A DNA stretch of 64,000 nucleotides, from positions 1-64,000 of the forward strand of contig JAHDEE010000004.1 in NCBI GenBank assembly GCA_020629005.1. The letters run 5' to 3'. This stretch comes from Chitinophagales bacterium. Lineage in GTDB: Bacteria; Bacteroidota; Bacteroidia; Chitinophagales; UBA2359. Positions 1 to 7,935 of the stretch are shown here, one piece after another (position 1 is the first letter of the stretch; the number at the start of each line of letters is the position of its first letter). The translations under genes were made by a program, and so were the position numbers. Below the pieces are notes generated by a model that was given only the letters and a program-made list of their open reading frames with translations, searched no databases and was not told the origin of the DNA.

Positions 1-723
1 CTCAAACAATTTGAGCGACTGAAAGGAGGAAAGACAATCAATGGCAAAACAGCAGTTCGACTGCAGGTCAACCCATACAAGCTGTATCTAAAGACGATCT
101 CCCCTGATGAAGGAATCGAAGTGCTTTGGAGGGAAGGAGTCTACGATGGAAAGGCATTCGTCAACCCCAATGGATTCCCCTATATGAATGTAAAGCTGGA
201 CCCCGTAGGCTCTACAATGCTCGATGGCCAGCACAACCCGGTGATGAACAGTGGATTTACGATCTTTAAAGACATCCTCAAAGACGCGGAAAAGAGGGCT
301 GATGCGCAGAGCGGTTTCGATCAGGTTTTCAGCATAAGCGGCTCAACTACTTTCCATGGTCGCAATTGCTATATCATGGAAGTTGCTGACCCAACATTTG
401 AGTATACCACGGCCAGTGTGAGGTCGGGCGAAAACCTCTATCAGATGGCATTGAGATTGAAAGTATGTCCATACCTGATAATGGAAGCCAATTCAGGAAT
501 CAGCGACTATTACGATATTAGTGCAGGTCAGAGCCTGAAGGTACCCACCAGTTACGCTAGCTACACTAAAATATTGATTGACCAGGATTCCATGTTGCCT
601 GTTCTTCTGGAATTGGCTGACGAAAGAGGAACCTTCGAGAAGTATGAATTCCTCAAGCTACAGGTCAATCCGAGCTTTCCAGCAAATGAGTTTACAGAGG
701 ACTGTTCGCGGTACGGATTTTGA
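1..723 (+). CDS. DUF1571 family protein with inserted LysM domain (5' truncated by window)
   Basis: The frame is open from base 1, so the N-terminus lies outside the window; 240 residues are visible. The segments around LQVNPYKLYLK, GIEVLWREGVYDGK and VKLDPVGSTM match the DUF1571 family, an uncharacterised, probably exported family of Bacteroidota and Planctomycetes. After residue ~135 an inserted segment (SVRSGENLYQMALRLKVCP to LKVPTSY, ~45 residues) has the LysM pattern and would bind peptidoglycan glycan chains. The DUF1571 C-terminal strand pair (DSMLPVLLELADERG, KYEFLKLQVNP) resumes after it, so the LysM interrupts the domain rather than following it. The biochemical role of the family is unknown; a cell-wall-associated lipid- or polymer-handling role is only an inference. 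An aldehyde dehydrogenase gene follows 108 bp downstream. Confidence 0.75.
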   Translation, partial: LKQFERLKGGKTINGKTAVRLQVNPYKLYLKTISPDEGIEVLWREGVYDGKAFVNPNGFPYMNVKLDPVGSTMLDGQHNPVMNSGFTIFKDILKDAEKRADAQSGFDQVFSISGSTTFHGRNCYIMEVADPTFEYTTASVRSGENLYQMALRLKVCPYLIMEANSGISDYYDISAGQSLKVPTSYASYTKILIDQDSMLPVLLELADERGTFEKYEFLKLQVNPSFPANEFTEDCSRYGF

Positions 724-831
724 TCCTGCCAAAACAAACAAGTCAATTATAGACACAAATAAAGGAATTGAGTAATTTTACCGAAAATTTCAAAATCAAA
801 GGGTAAAACAACGAGCGAAAAATCTAAAAGC

Positions 832-2250
832 ATGATTAGTACATTAAATGGTACCACAGCAAGTGAGAAGATAGAACAGGTTCCTTCTGTGCTGCAAAGA
901 CATAAGGAGTTCTTCAACACAGGAATCACAAAGGATGTCGGGTTTAGAATAGATCAGTTGAAGCGATTAAAAGAAGTAATTCTTGAGAACGAAACCGAGA
1001 TTTATGATGCCCTGAAAAAGGATCTCAACAAATCGCCCTTTACTACTTTTATGACGGAGATTGCAATGGTTTTGGGGGAGATTGACCTCTTTATCAGTAA
1101 GCTCAAAAAGTGGTCTAAGCCGAAAAAGGTTAGGACTGGCATGGTAAATTTCAAAGCTACCAGCAAGGTCTATTACGACCCTTATGGGACTGTGTTGGTG
1201 ATAGCACCTTGGAATTATCCTTTCCAGCTTACGATGAGTCCTTTGGCAGGTGCTATGGCTGCCGGAAACTGCGTGGTGGTGAAGCCTTCGGAGATTGCTC
1301 CTGCTACTTCGGCAGTAATGACGAAGATAATTCAAGAGAATTTTGTGGAAGACTACATTTCAGTCTTCGAAGGTGGTGTCCCGGTTTCTCAGGCATTACT
1401 CAATGAAAGATTTGATTACATCTTTTATACTGGTAGCACTCAAGTTGGAAAGATCGTTTATCAAGCAGCGGCCAAACACCTGACTCCTGTAACATTGGAA
1501 CTCGGAGGTAAAAGTCCCTGCATTGTCGATAATGACATTCAGCTCAACTTCACTGCTAAACGCATCATCTGGGGAAAATTGCTGAATGCTGGTCAGACCT
1601 GCGTCGCTCCCGATTATCTGCTGGTAAACAGCAAGATTAAAGATCAACTGCTGGAAAAAATGACAGAAGTGATCGAAGAATTCTACGGAAAAGATGCCGC
1701 AACCTCCGATGAGTACTGCCGAATCATCAGCGAGAAGCACTTTATGAGGTTATCAGGCATGATCGATGATGCTGAGGTATATTATGGAGGAGAGCGCAAC
1801 ATGGAGGATCTGTATATCGGTCCTACCATTCTCGATAATGTGAAAGCTAGTGATACTGTAATGCAGGAAGAGATCTTCGGTCCAATCTTGCCAGTGCTAA
1901 GCTATGACAGCATTGAAGAAGCAATTGACTTTGTCAACGAAAGGGAAAAGCCGCTTGCCCTGTATGTGTTCTCAAAGAACAAGAAACTAGCCAAGAAGGT
2001 GCTACATGAAACCAGTTCAGGAGGAGCATGTATCAATGATACGATTATGCATTTGGCGTCGGAAGATCTGCCTTTTGGCGGTGTAGGCGCCAGCGGAATC
2101 GGCGCTTATCACGGTAAGCATAGCTTTCTAACTTTCTCTCATCAGAAGGCAGTGCTAAACAAATCTAGTGTGATTGATGTCCCTTTGAGATATGTTCCTT
2201 ACAAAGTGAGCCTGAGCGCATTCAAGCAGATGGCGAAGTTTATTCGCTAG
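832..2250 (+). CDS. NAD(P)-dependent aldehyde dehydrogenase, class 3-like
   Basis: A 472-residue cytosolic or membrane-tethered aldehyde dehydrogenase that oxidises aldehydes to carboxylates. The length and the sequence are those of the short class-3/fatty aldehyde group (ALDH3 type) rather than the ~500-residue betaine aldehyde type. The cofactor region YGTVLVIAPWNYP lies at ~125-137, the general-base glutamate at ~223 in LELGGKSP, and the catalytic cysteine at ~257 in GQTCVAPDY. EEIFGPILPV (~345) is the usual NAD ribose-binding segment. All key residues are present. The start ATG at 832 is preceded by an AT-rich 108-bp gap. The substrate cannot be told from the sequence; medium-chain or aromatic aldehydes are typical of the group. 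A strong terminator follows. Confidence 0.93.
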   Translation: MISTLNGTTASEKIEQVPSVLQRHKEFFNTGITKDVGFRIDQLKRLKEVILENETEIYDALKKDLNKSPFTTFMTEIAMVLGEIDLFISKLKKWSKPKKVRTGMVNFKATSKVYYDPYGTVLVIAPWNYPFQLTMSPLAGAMAAGNCVVVKPSEIAPATSAVMTKIIQENFVEDYISVFEGGVPVSQALLNERFDYIFYTGSTQVGKIVYQAAAKHLTPVTLELGGKSPCIVDNDIQLNFTAKRIIWGKLLNAGQTCVAPDYLLVNSKIKDQLLEKMTEVIEEFYGKDAATSDEYCRIISEKHFMRLSGMIDDAEVYYGGERNMEDLYIGPTILDNVKASDTVMQEEIFGPILPVLSYDSIEEAIDFVNEREKPLALYVFSKNKKLAKKVLHETSSGGACINDTIMHLASEDLPFGGVGASGIGAYHGKHSFLTFSHQKAVLNKSSVIDVPLRYVPYKVSLSAFKQMAKFIR

Positions 2251-2293
2251 TACAAACAGGGCTTCAGCTTGACCTGGGAAGCAACAAATACTA

Positions 2294-2331
2294 AAAAGGG
2301 GACAGCTTTGAGCTGTCCCCTTTTCTTTTTT
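2294..2331. terminator. bidirectional intrinsic terminator between the aldehyde dehydrogenase and rhodanese genes
   Basis: A perfect stem with arms AAAAGGGGACAGCT (2294-2307) and AGCTGTCCCCTTTT (2311-2324) and a 3-nt loop is followed by TTTTCTTTTTTG on the plus strand; on the minus strand the hairpin runs into TTTTTAG. It sits between two convergent genes and can serve both. Confidence 0.9.
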
Positions 2332-2398
2332 GTCTTTCCAATAAACGCTGCGAATCCAGTATTATACAGCAATCTTATTCGCAGTAATTGTGCTGCTC

Positions 2399-2929
2399 TT
2401 ACTCATAGGTCTTGATTCCCTTCTCCAGCCAACGCCCCCAATTTTCATCAAATGGATGGACTTCTAGCGTAGTTTCTCCTGTTGCTTTCACGACCGGTTG
2501 CTCTTGGTTGACCCATTCGAACATACCACCATATAGATTGTAGACTTCGGCATAACCCATCATACGAAGCTGCCCTCCTATTATGCCAGACCTACCTCCA
2601 ACCGAACAATAAATCAATATCTTAGCATCGGTCGGGTACTGTTGCACAAGATCAAAGGCAAAATCCTCAAAACCTACCTGCACAGCTCCAGCGATGTGAC
2701 TGACATTGAATTCAGATTCCGGCCTGGTATCCAAAATGAGATTGAATTCGTCTGTGCTCGCAGCATATTCCTGAACACTTATCGTTCGGGAGTTATTATC
2801 GTACATGGTATTGAGAAACAAGGCATACTCAGGGTTGTTGACCGGCTGTTCATATTGGGCGAAGACCCCAGAGAAGGCAAATGTCAGCAGCAAGCAGAAA
2901 ACTGTTAGGATTTTCTTCATCTCATTCAA
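2399..2929 (-). CDS. exported single-domain rhodanese-like protein
   Basis: A 176-residue protein with a signal peptide (MKKILTVFCLLLTFAFSGVFAQ, starting at the second methionine, position 2920). One rhodanese domain covers ~45-150: NLILDTRPESEFNVSHIAGA is the CH2A-type entry and YCSVGGRSG carries the active-site cysteine loop (C-S-V-G-G-R), so sulfur transfer or cysteine persulfide chemistry in the periplasm is possible. The loop is six residues, as in sulfur-handling rhodaneses, rather than seven as in Cdc25-like phosphatases. It lies 12 bp downstream of a lipoprotein gene on the same strand, so the two are probably one transcript. Partner and substrate are unknown. Confidence 0.88.
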   Translation of the reverse strand: MNEMKKILTVFCLLLTFAFSGVFAQYEQPVNNPEYALFLNTMYDNNSRTISVQEYAASTDEFNLILDTRPESEFNVSHIAGAVQVGFEDFAFDLVQQYPTDAKILIYCSVGGRSGIIGGQLRMMGYAEVYNLYGGMFEWVNQEQPVVKATGETTLEVHPFDENWGRWLEKGIKTYE

Positions 2930-2941
2930 GGTTTATTATTT

Positions 2942-3433
2942 CTAATTGCAGGGATCGGTGGTCTTTTCAAAGTAATAGACAAAGGAGCTCATCCGATCGC
3001 GCTCTTGAATTTTCATGCCGGAATCGTCGAGGTGAATCAGGTCGTAATCGGTCGTACCGTAGGCTCCTTCGTTCATCTCAAGGAGAATTCGATCATCTGG
3101 CATTTCCCAGAGCTTGTAGGTATTGTGATTGCTCATCACCCCTTCAAAGTTGTAGGAATATTGCAAATCATCAAAGCACATTAGACTGGTATTGCTGGTT
3201 GTACTTAGGTTTTCTGCTTTACCGACCTGGACTAATCTCCAATTTGCCAAGATCTTTGTTCGCGCAGAATCGAGCGTAGGAACTACGTGTACCAATACTT
3301 GAGAAATGGTATCCGTTTCCTCATTTTCGTCAACATCAGGCTGATCATCATCTCCGCAGGAAAAACTCAATGCAATCAGCATAAATGTGGCAAACAAGAC
3401 CATCGAGCGAAGAAGTAACATTGTCTTTGACAT
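2942..3433 (-). CDS. hypothetical lipoprotein
   Basis: A 163-residue protein whose N-terminus (MSKTMLLLRSMVLFATFML) ends in a lipobox, LSFSCGDDD, so it should be lipidated at Cys26. The D/E-rich stretch right after the cysteine resembles the lipoprotein export signal that sends Bacteroidota lipoproteins to the cell surface. The rest (~60-163) reads like a small lipocalin-type beta fold: ANWRLVQVG, NFEGVMSNHNTYKLWE, YDLIHLDDSGMKIQ. I do not recognise a named family. Its promoter region has TAATTTGC at ~3455 with an upstream TTGC. The rhodanese gene follows at 12 bp. Confidence 0.7.
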   Translation of the reverse strand: MSKTMLLLRSMVLFATFMLIALSFSCGDDDQPDVDENEETDTISQVLVHVVPTLDSARTKILANWRLVQVGKAENLSTTSNTSLMCFDDLQYSYNFEGVMSNHNTYKLWEMPDDRILLEMNEGAYGTTDYDLIHLDDSGMKIQERDRMSSFVYYFEKTTDPCN

Positions 3434-3507
3434 TATTTTACGTGATTTAAGGGCAAATTATTCCATCTTTAGCAATTGTGCAAGAGTAGTAAGGCTATCC
3501 TGAGTCC

Positions 3508-4293
3508 TTATGAAATCTCAAGATGTACCTGACCTAATTGATCAAAGTTTGCCAGCACTTTATCTCCCCTGGATAAGGCAGCCATTGGTCCCAGTGCTCC
3601 TGACAGTACTACATCACCTGCTTGCAAGGGAGTTCCAAGCTTTTGCAACTTTCTGGCCAACCACAAAATAGCACTCAGCGGACTGCCCATACAATCAAAT
3701 CCTGTTCCCTGAGAGACAAGCTCTCCGTTTATTTCGAGACTCATTTTGCAGTTTACCAAATCCAATTGCGACAGCGGCATCGGCTTATTTCCCAATACAA
3801 AGTGACTTGCAGAGGCATTGTCAGCGATGGTATCTGCAATTTTAATGTCCCAATTATTGATTCTGCTTCCTACAATCTCGAGAGATGCAAGAGCAAAATC
3901 GACCGATTTTAGCACATCGGCTGTACCGATATATTCTTTGTCCAATCCTGCGCCCAGCACAAAGGCGATTTCTCCTTCTACCTTCGGCTGCATAAGCTGA
4001 TCTATCGAAAGAATGTCGCCGTTTGGGACTTCCATATCGCTAAGTAGCATGCCAAAATCAGGTTGATCGACACCCAGCTGCTTCTGAACAGAGCGAGCAG
4101 TCAGGCCCACTTTCCAGCCAATTTTTCTTGCTCCGCCAGCTATTCGTTTATCTGTGTTGATCTTTTGAATGCGATAGGCGCTTTCCTGATCCAGTGGATC
4201 AATCAAATCACGAACAGGTGCACAGCAAACACCCGAATCAGAAGCGGTCCAGAGGCGGCTGGCCGCCTCCAAAAGCAGAGAATCCTTTTCCAT
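3508..4293 (-). CDS. 2-keto-4-pentenoate hydratase (MhpD family, FAH fold)
   Basis: A 261-residue protein of the fumarylacetoacetase-fold hydratases that add water to 2-hydroxypenta-2,4-dienoate to give 4-hydroxy-2-oxovalerate. Family marks are AYRIQKINTDKRI (~33-46), GWKVGLTARSVQKQLGVDQPDFG (~59-81), the metal-binding KVEGEIAFVLG (~104-114) with its two glutamates, and a third acidic ligand in LEIVGSRINNWDIKIADTIADN. The length fits MhpD/DmpE. No other meta-cleavage genes are nearby, so the pathway is not clear; related family members decarboxylate oxalocrotonate. The gene diverges from trmO across a 73-bp gap. Confidence 0.88.
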   Translation of the reverse strand: MEKDSLLLEAASRLWTASDSGVCCAPVRDLIDPLDQESAYRIQKINTDKRIAGGARKIGWKVGLTARSVQKQLGVDQPDFGMLLSDMEVPNGDILSIDQLMQPKVEGEIAFVLGAGLDKEYIGTADVLKSVDFALASLEIVGSRINNWDIKIADTIADNASASHFVLGNKPMPLSQLDLVNCKMSLEINGELVSQGTGFDCMGSPLSAILWLARKLQKLGTPLQAGDVVLSGALGPMAALSRGDKVLANFDQLGQVHLEIS

Positions 4294-4366
4294 TTGAAAT
4301 TATTTTGCCCTTCACAGGGTTTAAAAAGTGCCCTGCAAATTACAAAGACTATCTAAATTGCCGTCT

Positions 4367-4828
4367 ATGAAAATAGAAATGTATGCTATTGGAACAATTC
4401 GTAATGAATGTACTGAGCTTGTTGATGATCAATGGAAGGGAAAGGTCTCTAGCATCGAACTAAACGAAGACATAGCCGAAGATTCTCTTGAGGGGATAAC
4501 GGCATTTTCCCATGTTTCTGTGCTTTTTTACATGCATAAAGTACCGGATGAAAAGGCTGTAGCCAGGTGCAGACATCCCAGAAACAACAAGAACCTGCCT
4601 AAAGTGGGGACTTTTGCACAGAGAAATAAAAGCCGACCAAACAAAATCGGCCTAAGCGTGGCCAAAGTGCTATCCCGAGAGGCTAATCGTCTGACAGTAT
4701 TGGAATTAGATGCCATTGACGGTACGCCTGTGCTTGATATAAAGCCAGTGATGAAGGCGTTCTTGCCCAGAGAAGAGATCATAGAACCGGATTGGGTGGA
4801 AGAGATCACTGGCAAATATTGGGATTAG
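4367..4828 (+). CDS. trmO: tRNA (N6-threonylcarbamoyladenosine(37)-N6)-methyltransferase TrmO
   Basis: A 153-residue TsaA/YaeB family methyltransferase, which uses S-adenosylmethionine to methylate t6A at position 37 of tRNA-Thr. The ATG at 4367 gives MKIEMYAIGTIRNEC, the normal family start. The signature HPRNNKNLPKVGTFAQR followed by SRPNKIGLS (~78-104) and the ELDAIDGTPVLDIKP block (~116-130) are typical. It lacks the extra C-terminal domain of the E. coli enzyme, as in many bacteria. The queE gene follows 49 bp downstream with its own -7 box. tsaC, which makes the t6A that TrmO methylates, is also in this window at 48.8 kb. Confidence 0.9.
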   Translation: MKIEMYAIGTIRNECTELVDDQWKGKVSSIELNEDIAEDSLEGITAFSHVSVLFYMHKVPDEKAVARCRHPRNNKNLPKVGTFAQRNKSRPNKIGLSVAKVLSREANRLTVLELDAIDGTPVLDIKPVMKAFLPREEIIEPDWVEEITGKYWD

Positions 4829-4853
4829 CTGGCCTCAACAGTGCAAAAAGGGC

Positions 4854-4861
4854 TACCTTTG
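4854..4861 (+). promoter_or_regulatory. Bacteroidota -7 box upstream of queE
   Basis: TACCTTTG fits TAnnTTTG exactly and lies 17-50 bp upstream of the candidate queE starts, in the short gap after trmO, so queE can be transcribed on its own with a very short leader. Confidence 0.6.
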
Positions 4862-4877
4862 TGTCAAAATTCAGTAC

Positions 4878-5525
4878 TTGGAAGAACTTGTGAAGGGACA
4901 ATTGAGTGTGGCAGAAATTGACTGCAAAGTAGCGCTACCCGTAATGGAACATTTCTATACCATACAAGGTGAAGGAATGTACCAAGGCACAGCAGCGTAC
5001 TTTATTCGTCTGGCAGGCTGTGATGTTGGTTGTGTTTGGTGCGATGTCAAAGAGTCATGGGACAGCGCAAAGCATCCTGTGATCAACATAGATCAATTAG
5101 TCAGGTTTGCCGTGGAAAGCAAGACAAAAATTGTCGTGATCACGGGTGGTGAACCTTTGATGTATGATCTTTCTACCCTGACTGCTAAGTTGCAGGCAAA
5201 GGGACTAAGAACACATATAGAAACCTCAGGCGCTCACCCACTTAGCGGTAGCTGGGATTGGTTTTGCCTTTCTCCAAAGAAGTTCAAAGCTCCATTATCG
5301 GAGAATACAAATATTGCCTCGGAGCTCAAAGTCATTGTCTTCAACAAAAGCGACTTTGCCTGGGCTGAGCTTTATGAGCAAGAAGTTCCTGAAACCTGTC
5401 AGCTGTATTTACAGCCTGAGTGGGGCAAGAAAGATCAGATGATTCCCTTGATCGTCGAATATGTTAAACAGAATCCGCGTTGGAAAATCTGCCTGCAGTC
5501 ACACAAATACATGGATATTCCTTAG
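4878..5525 (+). CDS. queE: 7-carboxy-7-deazaguanine synthase QueE
   Basis: A radical SAM enzyme of ~205-215 residues that contracts 6-carboxytetrahydropterin to 7-carboxy-7-deazaguanine in queuosine biosynthesis. FYTIQGEGMYQGTAAYFIRL leads into CDVGCVWCDVKESW, the cluster-binding cysteines with the Bacteroidota-type spacing, and VVITGGEP is the SAM-binding GGE motif. There is no ATG before codon 23; possible starts are TTG 4878, GTG 4890 and GTG 4908, the last with an AAGGGA sequence 9 nt upstream. Homologues have ~20 residues before the FYTIQGEG motif, so one of these non-ATG codons is very likely used. I give the longest version. No queC, queD or queF is next to it. Confidence 0.9.
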   Translation: MEELVKGQLSVAEIDCKVALPVMEHFYTIQGEGMYQGTAAYFIRLAGCDVGCVWCDVKESWDSAKHPVINIDQLVRFAVESKTKIVVITGGEPLMYDLSTLTAKLQAKGLRTHIETSGAHPLSGSWDWFCLSPKKFKAPLSENTNIASELKVIVFNKSDFAWAELYEQEVPETCQLYLQPEWGKKDQMIPLIVEYVKQNPRWKICLQSHKYMDIP

Positions 5526-5616
5526 GCTGCAAGGTACAGAGCTTAAGCTTTGACTAATAAGCTACAGGCCCTACGCTCCACGATTGTCCTTGGAACTACA
5601 ATCAAAAACACGGAAG

Positions 5617-7503
5617 CTACTTTATGACCTTGAATTCAGTTCTTCGGTTCTGAGCGCGCCCTTCTTCTGTATCGTTGCTGGCGACCGGCTGCTGATCGCC
5701 CAATCCTTTATGGCTGATGCGATCCTGAGTAATTCCCTTGCCGATGAGATAGTTGGCTACTGCCTTTGCCCTGTTGCCAGATAAAACCAGATTAGAATCA
5801 GCTGATCCCACGTTATCCGTATGCCCGGAAATCTCTATCCTGATAGCAGGATTTTCTGTCATCAAATCAATCAATTTTTGCAACTCGGGTTCGGAGATCG
5901 ATTTTAGTTCGTATGCGCCTGTCTCAAAGAAGATATTCTTGAGAACGACCGTTTCTCCTACTTTAATAGGCTGCAACCGAACCTCCAACTTGTAGGGTTC
6001 TCCCTTTTGCATCTCCTTCAAGGGATAACTTTCGGAATAGAATAGGTAACCATCGCGGCTTACATTGTACAGATAATCCTTGCCTGCTGCCAGAGTTACA
6101 AGAAATTTGCCATCGAAGATATCAGATACTACCTTATTTATTGTTTCGCCGGATTCGAGGTCAATAATCTCAATCACGGCCTGAACTGCTTGCTCGCTCT
6201 CTGCATCTATAACCCTGCCTTTGACGTAGGTAACGTTTGCCGGACGAATCTCAGGCGGCAATTCAAAGTAAAAGATGTCTAATCCGTTTTCTTCGGTTTC
6301 ACTCGTAAAGTAAGCACGTTCTCCATTTGCACTGACCGTGAATCCACTCTGATTGAATTTATTGTTGATCGGATAGCCAAGATTTTTCGGTTCTGACCAC
6401 TGTCCGTTCTCGTCTAGTTGCGACATATAAATGTCCGTATCGCCCATGCCAACATGACCATCTGAAGAAAAGTACAGCGTTTTGCCGTCGGGATGAATGA
6501 AAGGACATTGTTCGTCGCCAGCAGTGTTGATCTTGTCAGTAAGTAGCTCGGGTGCCGACCAGCCTCTTTCCAGCCGGTGCACTCTGTAGATATCTCGACC
6601 ACCTATACCGCCAGAAGCGTTGCTGCTGTAATATAGCGTACGACCATCAGCCGAAATGGAAGGTTGTGATTCCCAGGCCGTGGTATTGATAGGTTCGTCA
6701 ATATTTCGGGGGAGCACCCATACGCCGTCCAGTTTATAGGAGTAGTACAGATCAAAGCTTCCGATGGTATTCCATCGATCTTTAGCTGCAAAGAAGCGCT
6801 TTTGACCATCAGGAGTGATGGCTATGCTGCCTTCCTGATGAGGCGTATTGATATCCTTTCCGATGTCTTCTGCCATTTGCCATTCCCCATTTTCGTCTTT
6901 CTCGCTGATATAAAAGTCCTCATTTGGTGCAATGACACTGTCAAAGCGCCGAGTGAATACCAGGGTTTGCTCGTCCGCCGTGAGGCTGGGCAGGTATTCA
7001 TCAAAACTGCTGTTGATGGCTGGACCAAGGTCAATGGGATCAAAGGGTACAGGGTTGGCCATTGCTTTCACAATGAAACGACAGTTGGCCAACTGGCGCT
7101 CAACATAAGCACGAGGATTTTCGGTGATTGCAGGATCAGCCAGGGCGGCTTCATAATGTTGAGTAGCCGTTTCCAGATCCTCTGTAAACTGCGCAAGATC
7201 GCCCAGCTTAATGAGCGCCTTGTATTGAAACCTGGGCTCGATTTCCAGGATTCGTTCGTAGGCTTCTCGCACTTTATCGTAGTTCTCGGTCTGTTCATAA
7301 AGCTTGGCCAATTGCAAATAGGCCTGCGTATATTTTGGCTCCATCTTCACCGCCTTGAGTAGCATTTCTTCAGCTTCATCATACTCTTTGAACAACATTT
7401 TGTCGAAGCTGTCGAGGTAGAGTTTCTTTGCTTTTGAAGATACCTGAGCCGAGGAAGTAAGGTTCAGTAGCAGAAACAAGAAAAGAAAAAGCAATCGTAA
7501 CAT
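5617..7503 (-). CDS. PorE-like OmpA family protein (TPR, PD40 propeller, CpxR-like fold, OmpA)
   Basis: A 628-residue exported protein starting at the ATG at 7503 (MLRLLFLFLFLLLNLTSSAQ signal peptide). In order: TPR repeats (~25-140; EAEEMLLKAVKMEPKYTQAY); a PD40 beta-propeller (~160-395; SITPDGQKRFFAAKD, SISADGRTLYYSSN, FIHPDGKTLYFSSDG, TVSANGERAYFTSE); a carboxypeptidase regulatory-like fold (~405-490; VKGRVIDAESEQAVQAVIEI); and a C-terminal OmpA peptidoglycan-binding domain (~515-628; IRIEISGHTDNVGS, LSGNRAKAVANYLIGKGI). This is the order described for PorE of the type IX secretion system, which anchors the PorKLMN ring complex to peptidoglycan. No por/gld genes adjoin it, and similar proteins exist outside T9SS, so the T9SS role is an inference. 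Its gap to the next gene holds structured element copy A. Confidence 0.85.
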   Translation of the reverse strand: MLRLLFLFLFLLLNLTSSAQVSSKAKKLYLDSFDKMLFKEYDEAEEMLLKAVKMEPKYTQAYLQLAKLYEQTENYDKVREAYERILEIEPRFQYKALIKLGDLAQFTEDLETATQHYEAALADPAITENPRAYVERQLANCRFIVKAMANPVPFDPIDLGPAINSSFDEYLPSLTADEQTLVFTRRFDSVIAPNEDFYISEKDENGEWQMAEDIGKDINTPHQEGSIAITPDGQKRFFAAKDRWNTIGSFDLYYSYKLDGVWVLPRNIDEPINTTAWESQPSISADGRTLYYSSNASGGIGGRDIYRVHRLERGWSAPELLTDKINTAGDEQCPFIHPDGKTLYFSSDGHVGMGDTDIYMSQLDENGQWSEPKNLGYPINNKFNQSGFTVSANGERAYFTSETEENGLDIFYFELPPEIRPANVTYVKGRVIDAESEQAVQAVIEIIDLESGETINKVVSDIFDGKFLVTLAAGKDYLYNVSRDGYLFYSESYPLKEMQKGEPYKLEVRLQPIKVGETVVLKNIFFETGAYELKSISEPELQKLIDLMTENPAIRIEISGHTDNVGSADSNLVLSGNRAKAVANYLIGKGITQDRISHKGLGDQQPVASNDTEEGRAQNRRTEFKVIK

Positions 7504-7690
7504 ACAAGATAAAGTCTGATCGAAAATTATGGATTCTGCGCACACGAGACATTGTACCCCTCTCTTCATCCGCACTAGCAACGCGTGGCCCGAAGCTTAT
7601 CGTCTCCAAGTTGTAGATTTTATGGCAGCATTCGCAAAATTGGGACTCGATTTATGCCAAAAGGTAAAGTTGCCGCAGACCCGGCTAAGG

Positions 7691-7900
7691 GATTGAAGCG
7701 GTATGAGCCGCCGGCCAGTGCGTGTGAGGCATGCGCTATGGGGGCTCGGAGCCTGCGGAGAGACCACATAGCGCATAAGCCGAACCACGCTGGACAAGGT
7801 GAATAATAGCGGAAAGCCCGACCCCTGCCCGGCCTAATGGCTGCTGCGGAAAGAGGCGAAGCCGATTGAAGTAGCAGCCATTAGGCCGGGCAGGGGGTAG
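7691..7900 (+). ncRNA. structured intergenic element, copy A (with perfect 24-bp hairpin)
   Basis: One of four related elements in the window. It opens with GAAGCGGTATGAGCCGCC. Stem P1 pairs CCAG/CGTG (7715-7724) with CACGCTGG (7786-7793). Stem P2 pairs ATGCGCTATG (7731-7740) with CATAGCGCAT (7767-7776) and encloses GGGGCTCGGAGCCTGCGGAG and AGACCA. AAGCCGAACC joins P2 to P1, and AATAGCGGAAAGCCCG follows. A third stem P3 is a perfect 24-bp inverted repeat, 7822-7845 with 7873-7896, around a 27-nt loop. Short open frames on both strands here (7585-7806 and 7597-7797) look like by-products of the palindromes. Function unknown; it fills most of a 432-bp gap. Confidence 0.7.
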
Positions 7901-7914
7901 CCCCAAAAAAACAT

Positions 7915-7922
7915 TACCTTAG
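7915..7922 (+). promoter_or_regulatory. candidate -7 box for the coiled-coil gene
   Basis: TACCTTAG matches TAnnTTTG in all but one position and lies 14 bp before the ATG at 7936, with an A-rich stretch between. It follows directly on structured element copy A. Confidence 0.4.
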
Positions 7923-7935
7923 CAAAAAAAAGAAG

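Noticed and set aside
6802-7362. 186-codon open frame on the plus strand
   Set aside because: It is antisense to the TPR/propeller part of the PorE-like gene and its product has no domain.
7585-7806. short open frames on both strands near 7.6-7.8 kb
   Set aside because: They run through the stems of structured element A; their products have odd composition and no start context, so the structure explains the open frames.
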